Shown: one piece after another, positions 9,720-18,572 of the stretch | Layout: each line of letters begins with the position of its first letter | Position numbering within the stretch: position 1 is the first letter of the stretch | NCBI RefSeq assembly: GCF_002157145.1 | Contig: NZ_CP021361.1 | Span: 2,163,001-2,227,000 of the forward strand | Length of the DNA stretch: 64,000 nt | Origin: Acidovorax carolinensis | GTDB taxonomy: Bacteria; Pseudomonadota; Gammaproteobacteria; Burkholderiales; Burkholderiaceae_C | Reading direction: 5' to 3' | Notes under the pieces: generated by a model | Databases searched by the model: none | What the model was told of the DNA's origin: nothing | What the model saw: the letters and a program-made list of their open reading frames with translations, nothing else | Program-made: the position numbers and the translations under genes

Positions 9720-11051
9720 ATGTCCACCTCCATCCGCTACCTGCGCCTGTACCTGCACCGCCCCGCGCTGGCCAGCGGCGCGCCGGGCGGCCGCGAGGCC
9801 ATTGGCTACCTCTCGCAATATGGCGACATCCTGCGCGTGTCGTTTGACGAGGCCTACATCCGCAACCCGCAGCGCCCCACGCTGTCGCTCAGCTACCAGG
9901 GCGCCGACGAGGCCGCCACGCAGCAAATTCTGGGCTCGGTGCGCGATGCGCGGCTGGTGCGCACCGACGGGCGCTGGCCGGTGTATTTTCAGAACCTGCT
10001 GCCCGAGGGCCACAACCGCGAGCGCCTCGCGCGCGAGCGCGGCTGCAGCCCCGACGACGAGTTCGAGCTGCTGGCCGCCGCTGGCCACGACCTGATGGGC
10101 GCGCTGGAGGTAGAGCCCGTGCCCGCGCAAGACGGCATACCCGATGTAGTGCGCCACTGGCACACCACGCAGGGCCTCGATGTGCTCGAGCCCGGCTTTG
10201 TCGAATACCCCGTGGAAGACGCCGCCTCGCTGCCCGGCGTGGTCACCAAGTTCAGCGCCGTGCAGGATGGCCGCCGCTACACCGTGCACCGCCAGGGCGC
10301 GGCGGGCAGCGTGATCTTGAAGCTGCCCACCACCACCCACCCCGACCTGGTGGCCAATGAATACACCGGCTACCAGCTGTGCAAGGCGCTGGGCCTGCAC
10401 TGTGCCGATGCCCGCATCATCACCCGCGCCCAGGCCGACCTGCCCGCCACCGTGCCCTTCAACGACATCTTGGCCGTGCAGCGCTTTGACCACCTGCCCG
10501 GCGGCGCCCGCGTGCACATGGAAGAGTTCAACCAGGTGCTGGCGTACACCCCGCGCCAGAAATACGGCAAAGGCATCCAGCAAGACTGGGCCACCATGCT
10601 GCGCGTGCTCAACCGCCTGAGCAGCCAGCCCGTGCAGGACACGCGCGAGTTTCTGGCCCGCATGGTGGCCTTCATCCTCATGGGCAACACCGACGCGCAT
10701 TTAAAAAACTGGGCCCTCATCTACCCCGACGGCCGCACGCCCCAGCTCGCCCCGGTGTACGACCCGGTGTGCGTGGCCGCGTTTTTTGATGGCGTGCCCG
10801 AGGCCCAATACGCCGTCAACCGCGCCATCGACCGCACCCTGCGCGCCTTCACCTGGCACGACATGCAGGCCCTGCTCAAGTCCGCCGGCCTGCTGCGCGT
10901 GCCCAGGCACCTGGCTTTGTTACGGGATGTAGTTAGACTGGCGCAGGCCGACTGGCCGCAACTGCTGCACACCGCCCGCCCGCCATGCAGCGCACCGTGC
11001 TGCAGCGCCTGCAAGGCGGCGCCACCGCCCTGGGCCTTTGACCTTCGCTGA
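9720..11051 (+). CDS. hipA: HipA-like serine/threonine kinase toxin
   Basis: About 440 residues. The family phosphorylates glutamyl-tRNA synthetase or related targets and induces dormancy. Seen here: an N-terminal HipA domain (GYLSQYGDILRVSFDEAYI), a central ATP-binding region with VILKLP, the catalytic loop GNTDAHLKNW near residue 320 and the metal-binding LAPVYDP. ATG 9720 gives the usual N-terminus (MSTSIRYLRLYLHRP); ATG 9702 is possible. The last 26 residues (TARPPCSAPCC...) look out of frame. One missing base near 10978 would restore MQRTVLQRLQGGATALGL and a stop at 11039-11041. The kinase core is intact either way. Confidence 0.85.
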   Translation: MSTSIRYLRLYLHRPALASGAPGGREAIGYLSQYGDILRVSFDEAYIRNPQRPTLSLSYQGADEAATQQILGSVRDARLVRTDGRWPVYFQNLLPEGHNRERLARERGCSPDDEFELLAAAGHDLMGALEVEPVPAQDGIPDVVRHWHTTQGLDVLEPGFVEYPVEDAASLPGVVTKFSAVQDGRRYTVHRQGAAGSVILKLPTTTHPDLVANEYTGYQLCKALGLHCADARIITRAQADLPATVPFNDILAVQRFDHLPGGARVHMEEFNQVLAYTPRQKYGKGIQQDWATMLRVLNRLSSQPVQDTREFLARMVAFILMGNTDAHLKNWALIYPDGRTPQLAPVYDPVCVAAFFDGVPEAQYAVNRAIDRTLRAFTWHDMQALLKSAGLLRVPRHLALLRDVVRLAQADWPQLLHTARPPCSAPCCSACKAAPPPWAFDLR

Positions 11052-11061
11052 CCCCCATTGC

Positions 11062-11760
11062 ATGACTTCTACAGCCACCGCCGCCATCGACGCCACCGCC
11101 ACCCAGGCCTTCATCCAGCGCTGGCAGCACAACACCGCCAGCGAGCTGGCCACCGCGCAAAGCTTTGTGATGGACCTGTGCGCCCTGCTGGGGGTGGACA
11201 AACCCCACCCCACGCCCGAGCAAACCTACATGTTCGAGCGCCCGGTAACGTTTGCCCATGGCGACGGCAGCACCAGCGCCGGCCGCATCGACTGCTACCG
11301 GCGCGGCCACTTCGTGCTCGAGGCCAAAAAGCTCAAGGCCGGCAGCCACACCAAAGGCTTTGACGACGGCCTGCTGCGCGCCCGCAGCCAGGGCGAGGCC
11401 TACGCCCGCGCCCTGCCCGGCACCGAAGGCCGCCCGCCCTTTGTGCTGGTGGTGGACGTGGGCACCGTCATCGAGGTGTATGCCGAGTTCAGCAAAACCG
11501 GCGGCACCTACACCCCTTTCCCCGACCCGCGCAGCCACCGCCTGCAGCTCACCGACCTGGCCCGCCCCGAGGTGCAAGACCGCCTGCGCCGCATCTGGAC
11601 CGACCCCGACAGCCTGAACCCCGCCCGCATCAGCGCCCAGGTCACCCGCGACGTGGCCGCGCTGCTGGCGCGCCTCGCCAAGTCGCTCGAAACCAGCCGA
11701 CCAGCCGACCAGCCGACCAGCCGACCAGCCGACCAGAATTTTCGCAAAATACCGATCTAG
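11062..11760 (+). CDS. R-M protein piece 1: PD-(D/E)xK-type nuclease domain
   Basis: A 232-residue frame. [17 protein letters not shown] holds an Asp and an ExK motif in the spacing of a PD-(D/E)xK nuclease (about residues 74-90), as in MmeI-like enzymes. It continues through [17 protein letters not shown] to a conserved LARLAKSLE helix, then enters the tandem repeat, read as SRPADQPT, and stops at 11758-11760. Without the methyltransferase half, free nuclease activity is unlikely because cleavage in this family is coupled to target recognition. Confidence 0.75.
   Translation: MTSTATAAIDATATQAFIQRWQHNTASELATAQSFVMDLCALLGVDKPHPTPEQTYMFERPVTFAHGDGSTSAGRIDCYRRGHFVLEAKKLKAGSHTKGFDDGLLRARSQGEAYARALPGTEGRPPFVLVVDVGTVIEVYAEFSKTGGTYTPFPDPRSHRLQLTDLARPEVQDRLRRIWTDPDSLNPARISAQVTRDVAALLARLAKSLETSRPADQPTSRPADQNFRKIPI
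11693..11736 (+). repeat. 8-bp tandem repeat CCAGCCGA, 5.5 copies
   Basis: Five complete copies of CCAGCCGA (11693-11732) plus CCAG. The unit is not a multiple of three, so gain or loss of a unit changes the downstream frame. The nuclease part is in frame 1 and the methyltransferase part in frame 0 (start position modulo 3). Losing one unit or gaining two would join them; the present count does not. Confidence 0.9.
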
Positions 11761-11803
11761 CGCAACATAGTAAAGCGTTTATAGCTCCTGAAAAAGTAGC
11801 AAA
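11741..11803 (+). repeat. Palindromic repeat element, copy 4, inside the R-M gene
   Basis: Directly after the tandem repeat. It aligns along its length with the copy in gluQ: both begin AAAATACC, share CTAGCGC, then TAAAGCG, TAGC and a closing TAGCAA, and both are read in the same frame (LAxxxKA...AN). It therefore looks like an inserted, degenerating member of the family. Confidence 0.55.
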
Positions 11804-11828
11804 TTTTCTCACGCGCTGCCTGTTTTCC

Positions 11829-12602
11829 ATGTTTGCGGAGGACGTCGAGCTGCTGCCCAAAGGCGCCTTTCTGGGCCTGCTGCAAACCCACCGCGACGAC
11901 CCGGCCACGCTGCAGCACATGCTGCGCATTCTGTGGGCCGACATGGACCGGGGCGGCTTCAGCGCCGCGCTGGCCAAGCCCGTGCTGCACTTCAACGGCA
12001 AGCTGTTCAAGGGCGCAGGCGAAGACGGCTACAGCCTGTTGCTCACGCCCGAGCAGATCGACCTGCTGATAGCCGCCGCCAAGTCCAACTGGCGCGAGGT
12101 CGAGCCCGCCATCTTCGGCACCCTGCTGGAGCGCGCCCTCGACCCCGCCGAGCGCCACGCCCTGGGCGCGCACTACACGCCCCGCGCTTACGTAGAGCGC
12201 CTGGTGCTGCCCACCGTGATCGAGCCTCTGCGCGCCGACTGGGCCAACGCCCAGGCCGCCGCCCTGGTGCTGGCGCACGAAGCCGCCGCGCTGCAAGGCA
12301 AAGCGATGGAAGCCAAACTGGCCGAGGCCCGCGCCGAGGTGAAAAAATTCCACCACCAGCTGTGCACCACCCGCGTGCTCGACCCCGCCTGCGGCAGCGC
12401 CAACTTTTTGTACGTGACGCTGGAACACCTGAAGCGCCTGGAGGGCGAAGTCGTCAACCAGCTTGAAGCATTGGGGCACACCCAAGACCAGCTCGGCTTT
12501 GAAGGCGAAACCGTCACGCTGCAGCAACTGCGCGGCATCGAGCTGAACGAACGCGCCGCCGCCCTGGCCGAACTGGTGCTGTGGATTGGCTACCTGCAAT
12601 GA
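11829..12602 (+). CDS. R-M protein piece 2: spacer and methyltransferase motif I
   Basis: A 257-residue frame; the true open frame extends upstream into the repeat (…[19 protein letters not shown]), so ATG 11829 is internal to the ancestral protein. It contains [10 protein letters not shown] and a helical spacer ([27 protein letters not shown]), then the SAM-binding motif [12 protein letters not shown] at about residues 188-199. It ends at TGA 12600-12602, where relatives have Trp (GYLQW), indicating a TGG to TGA nonsense change. The next piece follows in the same frame. Confidence 0.75.
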   Translation: MFAEDVELLPKGAFLGLLQTHRDDPATLQHMLRILWADMDRGGFSAALAKPVLHFNGKLFKGAGEDGYSLLLTPEQIDLLIAAAKSNWREVEPAIFGTLLERALDPAERHALGAHYTPRAYVERLVLPTVIEPLRADWANAQAAALVLAHEAAALQGKAMEAKLAEARAEVKKFHHQLCTTRVLDPACGSANFLYVTLEHLKRLEGEVVNQLEALGHTQDQLGFEGETVTLQQLRGIELNERAAALAELVLWIGYLQ

Positions 12603-12629
12603 CACATCCGCACCCGAGGCAACGCCGCC

Positions 12630-13229
12630 GTGGCCGAACCCGTGGTGCACAACTACGGCAACATCGAATGCCGCGACGCCGTGCTGGCCTGGGACGCGCA
12701 AGAACTGGCGTATGACGACGCCGGCCAGCTGCTCAGCCGCTGGGACGGCACCACGTTCAAGACCCACCCCGTGACGGGCGAGCAGGTGCCCGACGAAGCC
12801 GCGCAGGTGCCGCAGTGGCGCTATGTAGGCGCCCGGCAGGCGCAGTGGCCGCAGGCGGATTTCATTGTGGGGAACCCGCCGTTCATTGGCGCCGCCAGCA
12901 TGCGCGCTGCCCTGGGCGATGGCTATGTGCAAGCCCTGCGCGGCGCCTGGCCCGAGGTGCCCGAGAGCGCAGACTTTGTAATGTTCTGGTGGCACCACGC
13001 CGCCGCGCAAGTGGCAGCAGGTCACACGCGGCGCATGGGGCTCATCACCACCAACAGCCTGCGCCAGACCTTCAACCGCCGCGTGGTGCAGGCCGCGCTG
13101 GACAAGGGCACGCACCTGGAAATGACCGTTCCCGACCATCCGTGGGTGGATGGCGCCAACGGCGCCGCCGTGCGCATTGCCATGACCGTGCTGGCACCCG
13201 GTGCGGGCGAGGGCTGCTGTTCACCGTGA
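12630..13229 (+). CDS. R-M protein piece 3: methyltransferase catalytic region
   Basis: Same frame as piece 2, so it is separated only by the stop codon. It holds the catalytic motif IV as [14 protein letters not shown] at about residues 84-97, typical of N6-adenine methyltransferases, and [11 protein letters not shown] further on. It runs out of frame at GEGCCSP near 13212, where adding one base restores [12 protein letters not shown] and joins piece 4. Confidence 0.7.
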   Translation: MAEPVVHNYGNIECRDAVLAWDAQELAYDDAGQLLSRWDGTTFKTHPVTGEQVPDEAAQVPQWRYVGARQAQWPQADFIVGNPPFIGAASMRAALGDGYVQALRGAWPEVPESADFVMFWWHHAAAQVAAGHTRRMGLITTNSLRQTFNRRVVQAALDKGTHLEMTVPDHPWVDGANGAAVRIAMTVLAPGAGEGCCSP

Positions 13230-14611
13230 CGGACGAACAGCCCGGTGAACACGGGGAAGTGGCCGTGCAACTGGCTGAGCGCGCCGGGCTGGTTCATGCC
13301 GATTTGAGCGTGGGCGCCAATGTGGCAGCGGCCCAACCGTTGCAGGCCATGGCAGGCATTTCGTCGCCCGGCGTCAAGCTCCACGGATCTGGCTTTCTGG
13401 TCACGCCCGCAGAGGCTGCTGCTCTTGGAAGCTCCGCACTTGTTCACGACTACCGCAATGGGCGTGACCTGACCGACAAGCCGAGAGGGGTTCGCATCAT
13501 TGACGCCTTTGGTCTGGATGCAGAAACACTACGCGCTCAACACCCAGCGATATACCAATGGCTACTGGAGCGGGTGAAACCAGAGCGCGACCAAAACAAC
13601 CGGGCCACTTATCGCGACAACTGGTGGATTTTTGGAGAACCACGCAGAGAACTGCGCCCCGCATTGGCCGGCCTGCCCCGCTACATCGCCACCGTCGAAA
13701 CCTCCAAGCACCGCACCTTCCAGTTCCTCGATGCCAGCATCCTGCCGGACAACATGCTGATTGCCATCGCCGTGAACGATGCGCTGGCGCTGGGCGTTCT
13801 GTCGAGCCAGTTGCACACAGAATGGGCGCTGGCAACCGGCGGCACGCTGGAAGATCGCCCGCGCTACAACAAATCCCGCTGCTTCGAAACCTTCCCCTTC
13901 CCCGACGAAGACACCGGCCTGACCCCGCAGCTCCGCGAGCGCATCGCGCAGCTCGCCGAGCAGATCGACGCTCACCGCAAGCGCGTGCTGGCGCCCGAAG
14001 CGGGCCACACCGGCCTCACGCTCACCGGCATCTACAACGTGCTGGCCGCCCTGCGCGAAGGCCGGGCACTCACCGCCAAAGAGAAAACCCAGCACGCCCA
14101 GGGCCTGGTGGGCGTGCTGCGCGAGCTGCACGACGAGCTGGACGCCGCGGTGCTGGCCGCCTACGGCTTGCCCGCCACGGCCAGCACCGACGACATCCTG
14201 GCCCACCTGGTGCAGCTCAACACCCAGCGTGCGCAGGAGGAAGCCCAGGGCCGCGTGCGCTGGCTGCGGCCTGACTTTCAAAATCCGCAAAATTCAGTGC
14301 AAAAACAGGAGCTGCTGCCGCAGGAAGAACAAGCGCCAGAGGCTGATTTGGACAGTGAAAAATCGCTATCAAAACCAGAGCAAACCAAACCCCAGCAGCT
14401 CCCCTGGCCCCCCACCCTGCCCGAGCAAGTGCGCGCCGTGGCTGATGCGCTGGCCGCCAGCCCGATACCGCTCACATTGAACGCCATCGAGCAGCGCTTC
14501 AAGGGCCGTGGCCCCTGGAAGAAGGGCCTGCCCACCCTGCTGCAAACGCTGGAAGCCCTGGGCCGCGCGCAGGCGGTGGCCACCGGGGGCGAAGTGGCGT
14601 GGCGGGGGTGA
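13212..14611 (+). CDS. R-M protein piece 4: target recognition and C-terminal domain
   Basis: The remaining part of the R-M protein in the third frame, from about [15 protein letters not shown] to the stop at 14609-14611. It includes [51 protein letters not shown] and [17 protein letters not shown], patterns seen in the target-recognition half of MmeI-like enzymes. The C-terminus ([22 protein letters not shown]) is present a second time, decayed, at 17049-17180. An AT-rich insert at 14299-14350 resembles the palindromic repeat. Confidence 0.7.
14299..14350 (+). repeat. Palindromic repeat element, copy 5, inside the R-M gene
   Basis: AAAACAGGAGCTGCTGCCGC, then AAGCGCCAGAGGCTGATTT, fits the family consensus (AGCTGCTAGCGC, loop, AAGCGCTAGAGGC). 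It is read in frame as part of a Gln/Glu-rich linker before the C-terminal domain. Confidence 0.5.
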
Positions 14612-14630
14612 TGCGCCGCGCTGCGCCGCG

Positions 14631-14655
14631 TGTCGCCATCCGAGGCATGGCGACA
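14631..14655. other. Hairpin after the R-M gene
   Basis: TGTCGCCAT and ATGGCGACA form a perfect 9-bp stem with a 7-nt loop, 20 bp after the R-M stop. No T-run follows, so termination is uncertain. The rest of the 294-bp gap to the SDR gene (14612-14905) shows nothing else I can name. Confidence 0.5.
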
Positions 14656-14905
14656 CCAAAAGGCAAAGGGCCAAGCACACATTAGCTATATGGATGGAAC
14701 GGTGAAGTCGAATTTTGCAAACTACCGGCACAATCGTCCTGCTGGTAATATAAATACAGGCCTGCGGAACAACCCACCGGCCCACTGAACCCCGCCTTTT
14801 GAAGACTCTCTGCAGCTCCGATGAAAGGCATTGACTGTCGGCCCCGCAGTTTTGCGTAATGGCGGTCTGTTCAGCCTCTTCAATTCAACCCAGGAGAGTT
14901 TCATC

Positions 14906-15667
14906 ATGACCCAACGCGTACTTATCACCGCCGGCGCCGGCGGCATCGGCCTGGCCATTGCCAAGGCCTTCGTGGCCAACGGCGCGCGCGTGCACATTGC
15001 CGACGTGAATGCCGAGGCGGTGCAGCAAATTACCCAAAGCAACCCCGGCATTACCGGCAGCGTGGGCGACATCAGCAAGGCCGCCGACCTGGACACCCTG
15101 TTCAACGATGTGCAGGCCCAGCTGGGCGGGCTGGATGTGCTGGTCAACAACGCGGGCATTGCCGGCGCCACCGCACCCGTGGCCGATTACCCCATGGACA
15201 CCTGGAATGCGGTGGTGGGCATCAACCTGACGGGTACCTTCATGGTGACGCAGCGGGCCATTCCGTTGCTCAAGGCATCGGGCGCGGGCTCTATCCTGGT
15301 GATGTCTTCGCTGGCCGGGCGCTTTGGCTATGCCAACCGGGTGGCGTATTCCACCACCAAGTGGGGCCTGGTGGGCTTTACCAAAACCTTGTCGCTATAG
15401 CTGGGGCCGCTGGGCATCACCGCCAACAGCATTCACCCCGGCGCCGTGGACGGGCCGCGCATTCAATCGGTTTTTGAGGGGCGGGCCAAGGTGTCGGGCC
15501 GCACGGTGCAGGAAGAAACCGATCTGGCGCTGGCCAACCAGTCGGTCAAGAAGTTCATCAACCCGGCGGACATTGCCGCGCTGGCGGTGTTTCTGGCAGG
15601 CCCCCACGCCCGCACGATTTCGGGCCAGATGTTCCCGATTGATGGGGACTCGAAGGCAGCGAGCTGA
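14906..15667 (+). pseudogene. Short-chain dehydrogenase/reductase with an in-frame TAG
   Basis: A 253-codon SDR gene preceded by AGGAGA. It has the Rossmann motif AGAGGIGLA (residues 9-17), NNAGIAG near 83, the Ser of VMSSLAG and the catalytic YSTTK near 150. Codon 165 (15398-15400) is TAG where SDRs normally read an acidic residue (expected KTLSLELGPLGI), so GAG to TAG is the simplest explanation. The frame downstream is intact (ITANSIHPGAVDGPRI to DGDSKAAS). The truncated product would keep the catalytic residues but lose the C-terminal third. It is two bases from the MFS gene, which suggests co-transcription. Confidence 0.85.
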
Positions 15668-15669
15668 TC

Positions 15670-16968
15670 ATGGCGGCCACCCCCAACACCCCGTCCGCCT
15701 CGGTGGGCGCGGCAACAAAAAGTGCCGCGGGCGCAGCGGCCACGCCGCCCCGTGGGCTGTGGCAGGGCCGCGCAGCCATTTTGATCGGGCTGGTGCTGCT
15801 GGGCATTGGCCTGCGCCATGCGGTCACGGGCCTGTCGCCGTTGCTTTCCGACGTGCGCGAAGCGCTGGGCATGGGCACGGCGGGCGCCACGCTGATCGGC
15901 ATGCTGCCCACGCTGTGCTTTGGCGCGGCGGGGTTTCTGGCCCCGGTCGTCGTGCGCAAGATCGGCGCCGAGCAGACCGCGCTGCTGGCCGTGGCCCTGG
16001 CCGCCGCGGGCACGCTGGCGCGCCCCTTTGTCGGCAGCGCGCCGGTCTTCATCGCACTGAGCGTGGTGGCCCTGGTGGGCATGGGCATGGGCAACGTGGT
16101 GGGCGCGCCGCTGGTCAAAAAGTATTTTCCTGACCGGCAGGCCAGCATGGTGACGGTGTTCGCGCTGCTGATGCAGGCGGGTGCCACGCTGCCCGCCATG
16201 ACGGCCATCCCGGTGGCCAACGCCTTGGGCTGGCAGGCCTCGCTGGCGTCATGGGGGGTGTTGTCGCTGGTGGCGGTGGTGCCGTGGGCCATTCAGCTGT
16301 TGAAAATGCGCAGCGCCCAGCCCGGCGCAGCGCAGGCGGGGGCCGCCGCCGCCGCGCCCGCCACGCAAAAACTGGGGCTGGCCCAGCTCGTGACCAGCCC
16401 GGTGGCGCTGGGCACGGCGCTGTTTTACGCCATGGCGTCGCTCAACATCTACGCCATGCTGGCCTGGCTGCCCACCATCTTGCAGCAGCACCTGGGGCTG
16501 GACCGCAATGCCGTGGGCGTGGCGTTCTCGGTTTACACCTTCATGACGCTGCCCATGGCTTTTGTCACGCCGCTGATCGCCAACAAGCTCAAAAACCCCA
16601 TGCCCCTGGCCGCCTTGCTGGCAGCAGCAGGGCCGCTGGGCTACCTGGGCATGATCTTTGGCGTGGGGCCGGCCTGGCTGATGACGCTGGTGGCGGGCCT
16701 GGCGGGCGGTGCGTTTCCGCTGGCCATTGCCATGTTCAACCTGCGCACCCGCACCACCATGGGTTCGGCGTCCATCGCCGGTTTTGCCATGGGCATTGGC
16801 TACCTGGCGGGCACGCTGGGGCCGTTGCTGGGCGGCTGGCTGTATGCCGTGTCGGGCAGCTGGACAACGCCGCTGTGGGTGTATGTGGCCACCGTGGTGC
16901 CCATGGCCATCGGCGGCATGATGATGGCCCGGCCAGGGCGCTATCTGGAAGACAAGTTCGGCGGGTAA
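15670..16968 (+). CDS. MFS transporter, CynX/NimT-like
   Basis: A 432-residue inner membrane carrier with about twelve hydrophobic segments. The opening LGIGLRHAVTGLSPLLSDVREALGM and the loop VVRKIGAEQTAL are in the style of the CynX/NimT (cyanate and 2-nitroimidazole) branch of the major facilitator superfamily. The substrate cannot be told from sequence. It follows the SDR gene by 2 bp, so oxidation and transport of one compound is a reasonable inference. Decayed R-M sequence follows 80 bp later. Confidence 0.85.
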   Translation: MAATPNTPSASVGAATKSAAGAAATPPRGLWQGRAAILIGLVLLGIGLRHAVTGLSPLLSDVREALGMGTAGATLIGMLPTLCFGAAGFLAPVVVRKIGAEQTALLAVALAAAGTLARPFVGSAPVFIALSVVALVGMGMGNVVGAPLVKKYFPDRQASMVTVFALLMQAGATLPAMTAIPVANALGWQASLASWGVLSLVAVVPWAIQLLKMRSAQPGAAQAGAAAAAPATQKLGLAQLVTSPVALGTALFYAMASLNIYAMLAWLPTILQQHLGLDRNAVGVAFSVYTFMTLPMAFVTPLIANKLKNPMPLAALLAAAGPLGYLGMIFGVGPAWLMTLVAGLAGGAFPLAIAMFNLRTRTTMGSASIAGFAMGIGYLAGTLGPLLGGWLYAVSGSWTTPLWVYVATVVPMAIGGMMMARPGRYLEDKFGG

Positions 16969-17048
16969 ACGCCTGGCTTGAACCGCCGCAAAGCACCCTG
17001 CGCACCGCTGTGGCCCCGGCCGCAGGGTGCGCAGTGCACGTTGGGCCC

Positions 17049-17180
17049 CATCGAACCGCACGTCAAAGGCCCGGGCCCCTGGAAATAAATGCCTGCCCAT
17101 GCTGCGGCAAACGCTGGAGGCCCTGGGCCGCGCGCAGGGCGTGGCCACCGGGGGCGAAGTGGCGTGGCGAGGGTAATGCG
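17049..17180 (+). pseudogene. Decayed second copy of the R-M gene 3' end
   Basis: This segment aligns base for base with 14485-14615, the last 126 bases of the R-M gene plus a few downstream. The second half (AAACGCTGGAGGCCCTGGGC onwards to GAAGTGGCGTGGCGAGGG) is nearly identical. An extra base and a TAA near the start break the frame. It marks the far side of the SDR-MFS pair as a direct repeat about 2.56 kb from the first copy. Confidence 0.85.
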
Positions 17181-17191
17181 ATTGCTCTTGG

Positions 17192-17238
17192 TTTGATAGC
17201 TGTTAGCGCTCATCCACAAAGCGCTGGCGGCTATTTTT
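17192..17238. repeat. Palindromic repeat element, copy 6
   Basis: TTTGATAGCTGTTAGCGCTC, loop, AAAGCGCTGGCGGCTATTTTT. It lies in the gap before the GGDEF gene, directly after the R-M remnant. The rest of the gap (17239-17446) shows no gene. Confidence 0.75.
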
Positions 17239-17446
17239 GGTGATATTCGACATGCCAGCGTGCAACGCCGGCCGCCCCGAGCCCGTTAACGGGCTGCACC
17301 CAAAGCGCGCGCCGGCTTCGGCCAGCGCAGCCCGAACGGCTGTGGCTTTACCCGAACGGTGAGATGCGCGGGGCCCAGGGAGCCATAGGCCCTTGATCCA
17401 TCCGGCGAATATGTAACAACCTCAGACCTCATTGTTACGATGCGCC

Positions 17447-18520
17447 ATGGAATCAAAACCCACGACCCCTGCTGATGCAGCCCAGATCCAGGCGGCCCTG
17501 ACCGACCCAAGGCGCCTGGCTGCGGTGCGTGACACCGGCTTGCTGGACACCCCGCCTGAAGAGGTTTTTGACCGGCTGACCCGCCTGGCGGCCAAGCTCA
17601 CGGGGGCGCCCGTCACCTTTGTGTCGCTGCTGGACGCAGACCGCGATTTCTACAAAAGCGCTTATGGCCTGGGCACCACCCGCCAATTGAGCGGGCGCAC
17701 GTTTTGCCACTATCCACTGGTGTCGGGGCAGGCGCTGATCCTGGAAGACGTCACGCAACTGCCCGTTTTTCGGGATGTGCCCACGGTGAAGTCGCTGGGA
17801 ATCAGGGCCTATGCCGGCATTCCGCTGCGCACTGAAAGCGGCGAAGTGCTGGGCAGCTTTTGCGCCGTGGATTTCAAGCCCAAACAGTGGACCGAGCAGG
17901 ACGTGGAGATCATCTCCGAGCTGGCGCACTCTGCCATGCGCGAAATCAGACTGCGCATGGCGTTGAAGGACGCCAGCGCGCTCAACCAGCAGTTGCAGGC
18001 GCAGATTCAAAAAGTCGATGCGCTGAACCGGGCACTCAGCGAAATGGCCACCACCGACGCGCTGACCGGCGTGGCCAACCGGCGTGCCTTTGACCACAGC
18101 CTTCAGCTGGAGCTGGCCATTGTGGAGCGCAGGGGCACGCCGCTGAGCCTGCTGATGCTGGACGTTGATCACTTCAAACGCATCAACGACACCTACGGCC
18201 ACGAAGCCGGAGACAAAGTGCTGGTGGCCATCGCCCAGTTGCTGGGCGGCTGCGCCAGGGTGATCGACGTGGTGGCGCGGGTTGGGGGCGAAGAGTTCGC
18301 GGTGATCCTTCCCAACACCGACGCCGGGGGCGCCCACGAAGTTGCCGAACGCATGCGCAGCGCCGTGGCCCGGTCGAACTGGCTGGGGCAGCCCACCACG
18401 GTCAGCATTGGCGCCGCCACGCTGCACGACAAGGAAGATGCCGCCAGCCTGTATGCCCGGGCCGATGCAGCGCTGTACGCCGCAAAAACAGCGGGACGCG
18501 ACCGCGTGGCGATGGCGTAG
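17447..18520 (+). CDS. GAF-GGDEF diguanylate cyclase
   Basis: A 357-residue soluble protein that should make c-di-GMP from two GTP. Residues about 20-165 form a GAF-type sensor domain (VTFVSLLDADRDFYKS, GRTFCHYPLV, AYAGIPLRTESGEVLGSFC). A short coiled linker leads to the cyclase domain with TDALTGVANRRAF, the active-site GGEEF near residue 280 and an RxxD inhibitory site (RVID) five residues before it, so product feedback is expected. ATG 17447 is chosen; an upstream ATG at 17432 is in frame. It is monocistronic as far as can be seen. Confidence 0.9.
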   Translation: MESKPTTPADAAQIQAALTDPRRLAAVRDTGLLDTPPEEVFDRLTRLAAKLTGAPVTFVSLLDADRDFYKSAYGLGTTRQLSGRTFCHYPLVSGQALILEDVTQLPVFRDVPTVKSLGIRAYAGIPLRTESGEVLGSFCAVDFKPKQWTEQDVEIISELAHSAMREIRLRMALKDASALNQQLQAQIQKVDALNRALSEMATTDALTGVANRRAFDHSLQLELAIVERRGTPLSLLMLDVDHFKRINDTYGHEAGDKVLVAIAQLLGGCARVIDVVARVGGEEFAVILPNTDAGGAHEVAERMRSAVARSNWLGQPTTVSIGAATLHDKEDAASLYARADAALYAAKTAGRDRVAMA

Positions 18521-18572
18521 GGGCGCTTGCGCTGGGGCGGCAAACAGCCCCGCAGCTCACGGAGCGTTCACT

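Larger units (their letters stand above)
11062..14611 (+). pseudogene. MmeI-like type IIG restriction-modification protein, interrupted
   Basis: Read together, four pieces encode a single protein of about 1,180 residues: an N-terminal nuclease domain, a helical spacer, an N6-adenine methyltransferase with motif I ([11 protein letters not shown]) and motif IV (NPPF), a target recognition region, and a C-terminal domain. This is the domain order of MmeI-type enzymes that both cut and methylate. Three lesions separate the pieces: a frame change in or next to an 8-bp tandem repeat (11693-11736), TGG to TGA at 12600-12602 and a one-base loss near 13212. It lies 11 bp after hipA, so the block looks like a small defence island. 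As sequenced it cannot give a full protein. Confidence 0.85.

Noticed and set aside
11693..11736. CRISPR-like array
   Set aside because: Units are 8 bp, contiguous and without spacers; a simple tandem repeat. No CRISPR array or cas gene was found anywhere in the window.
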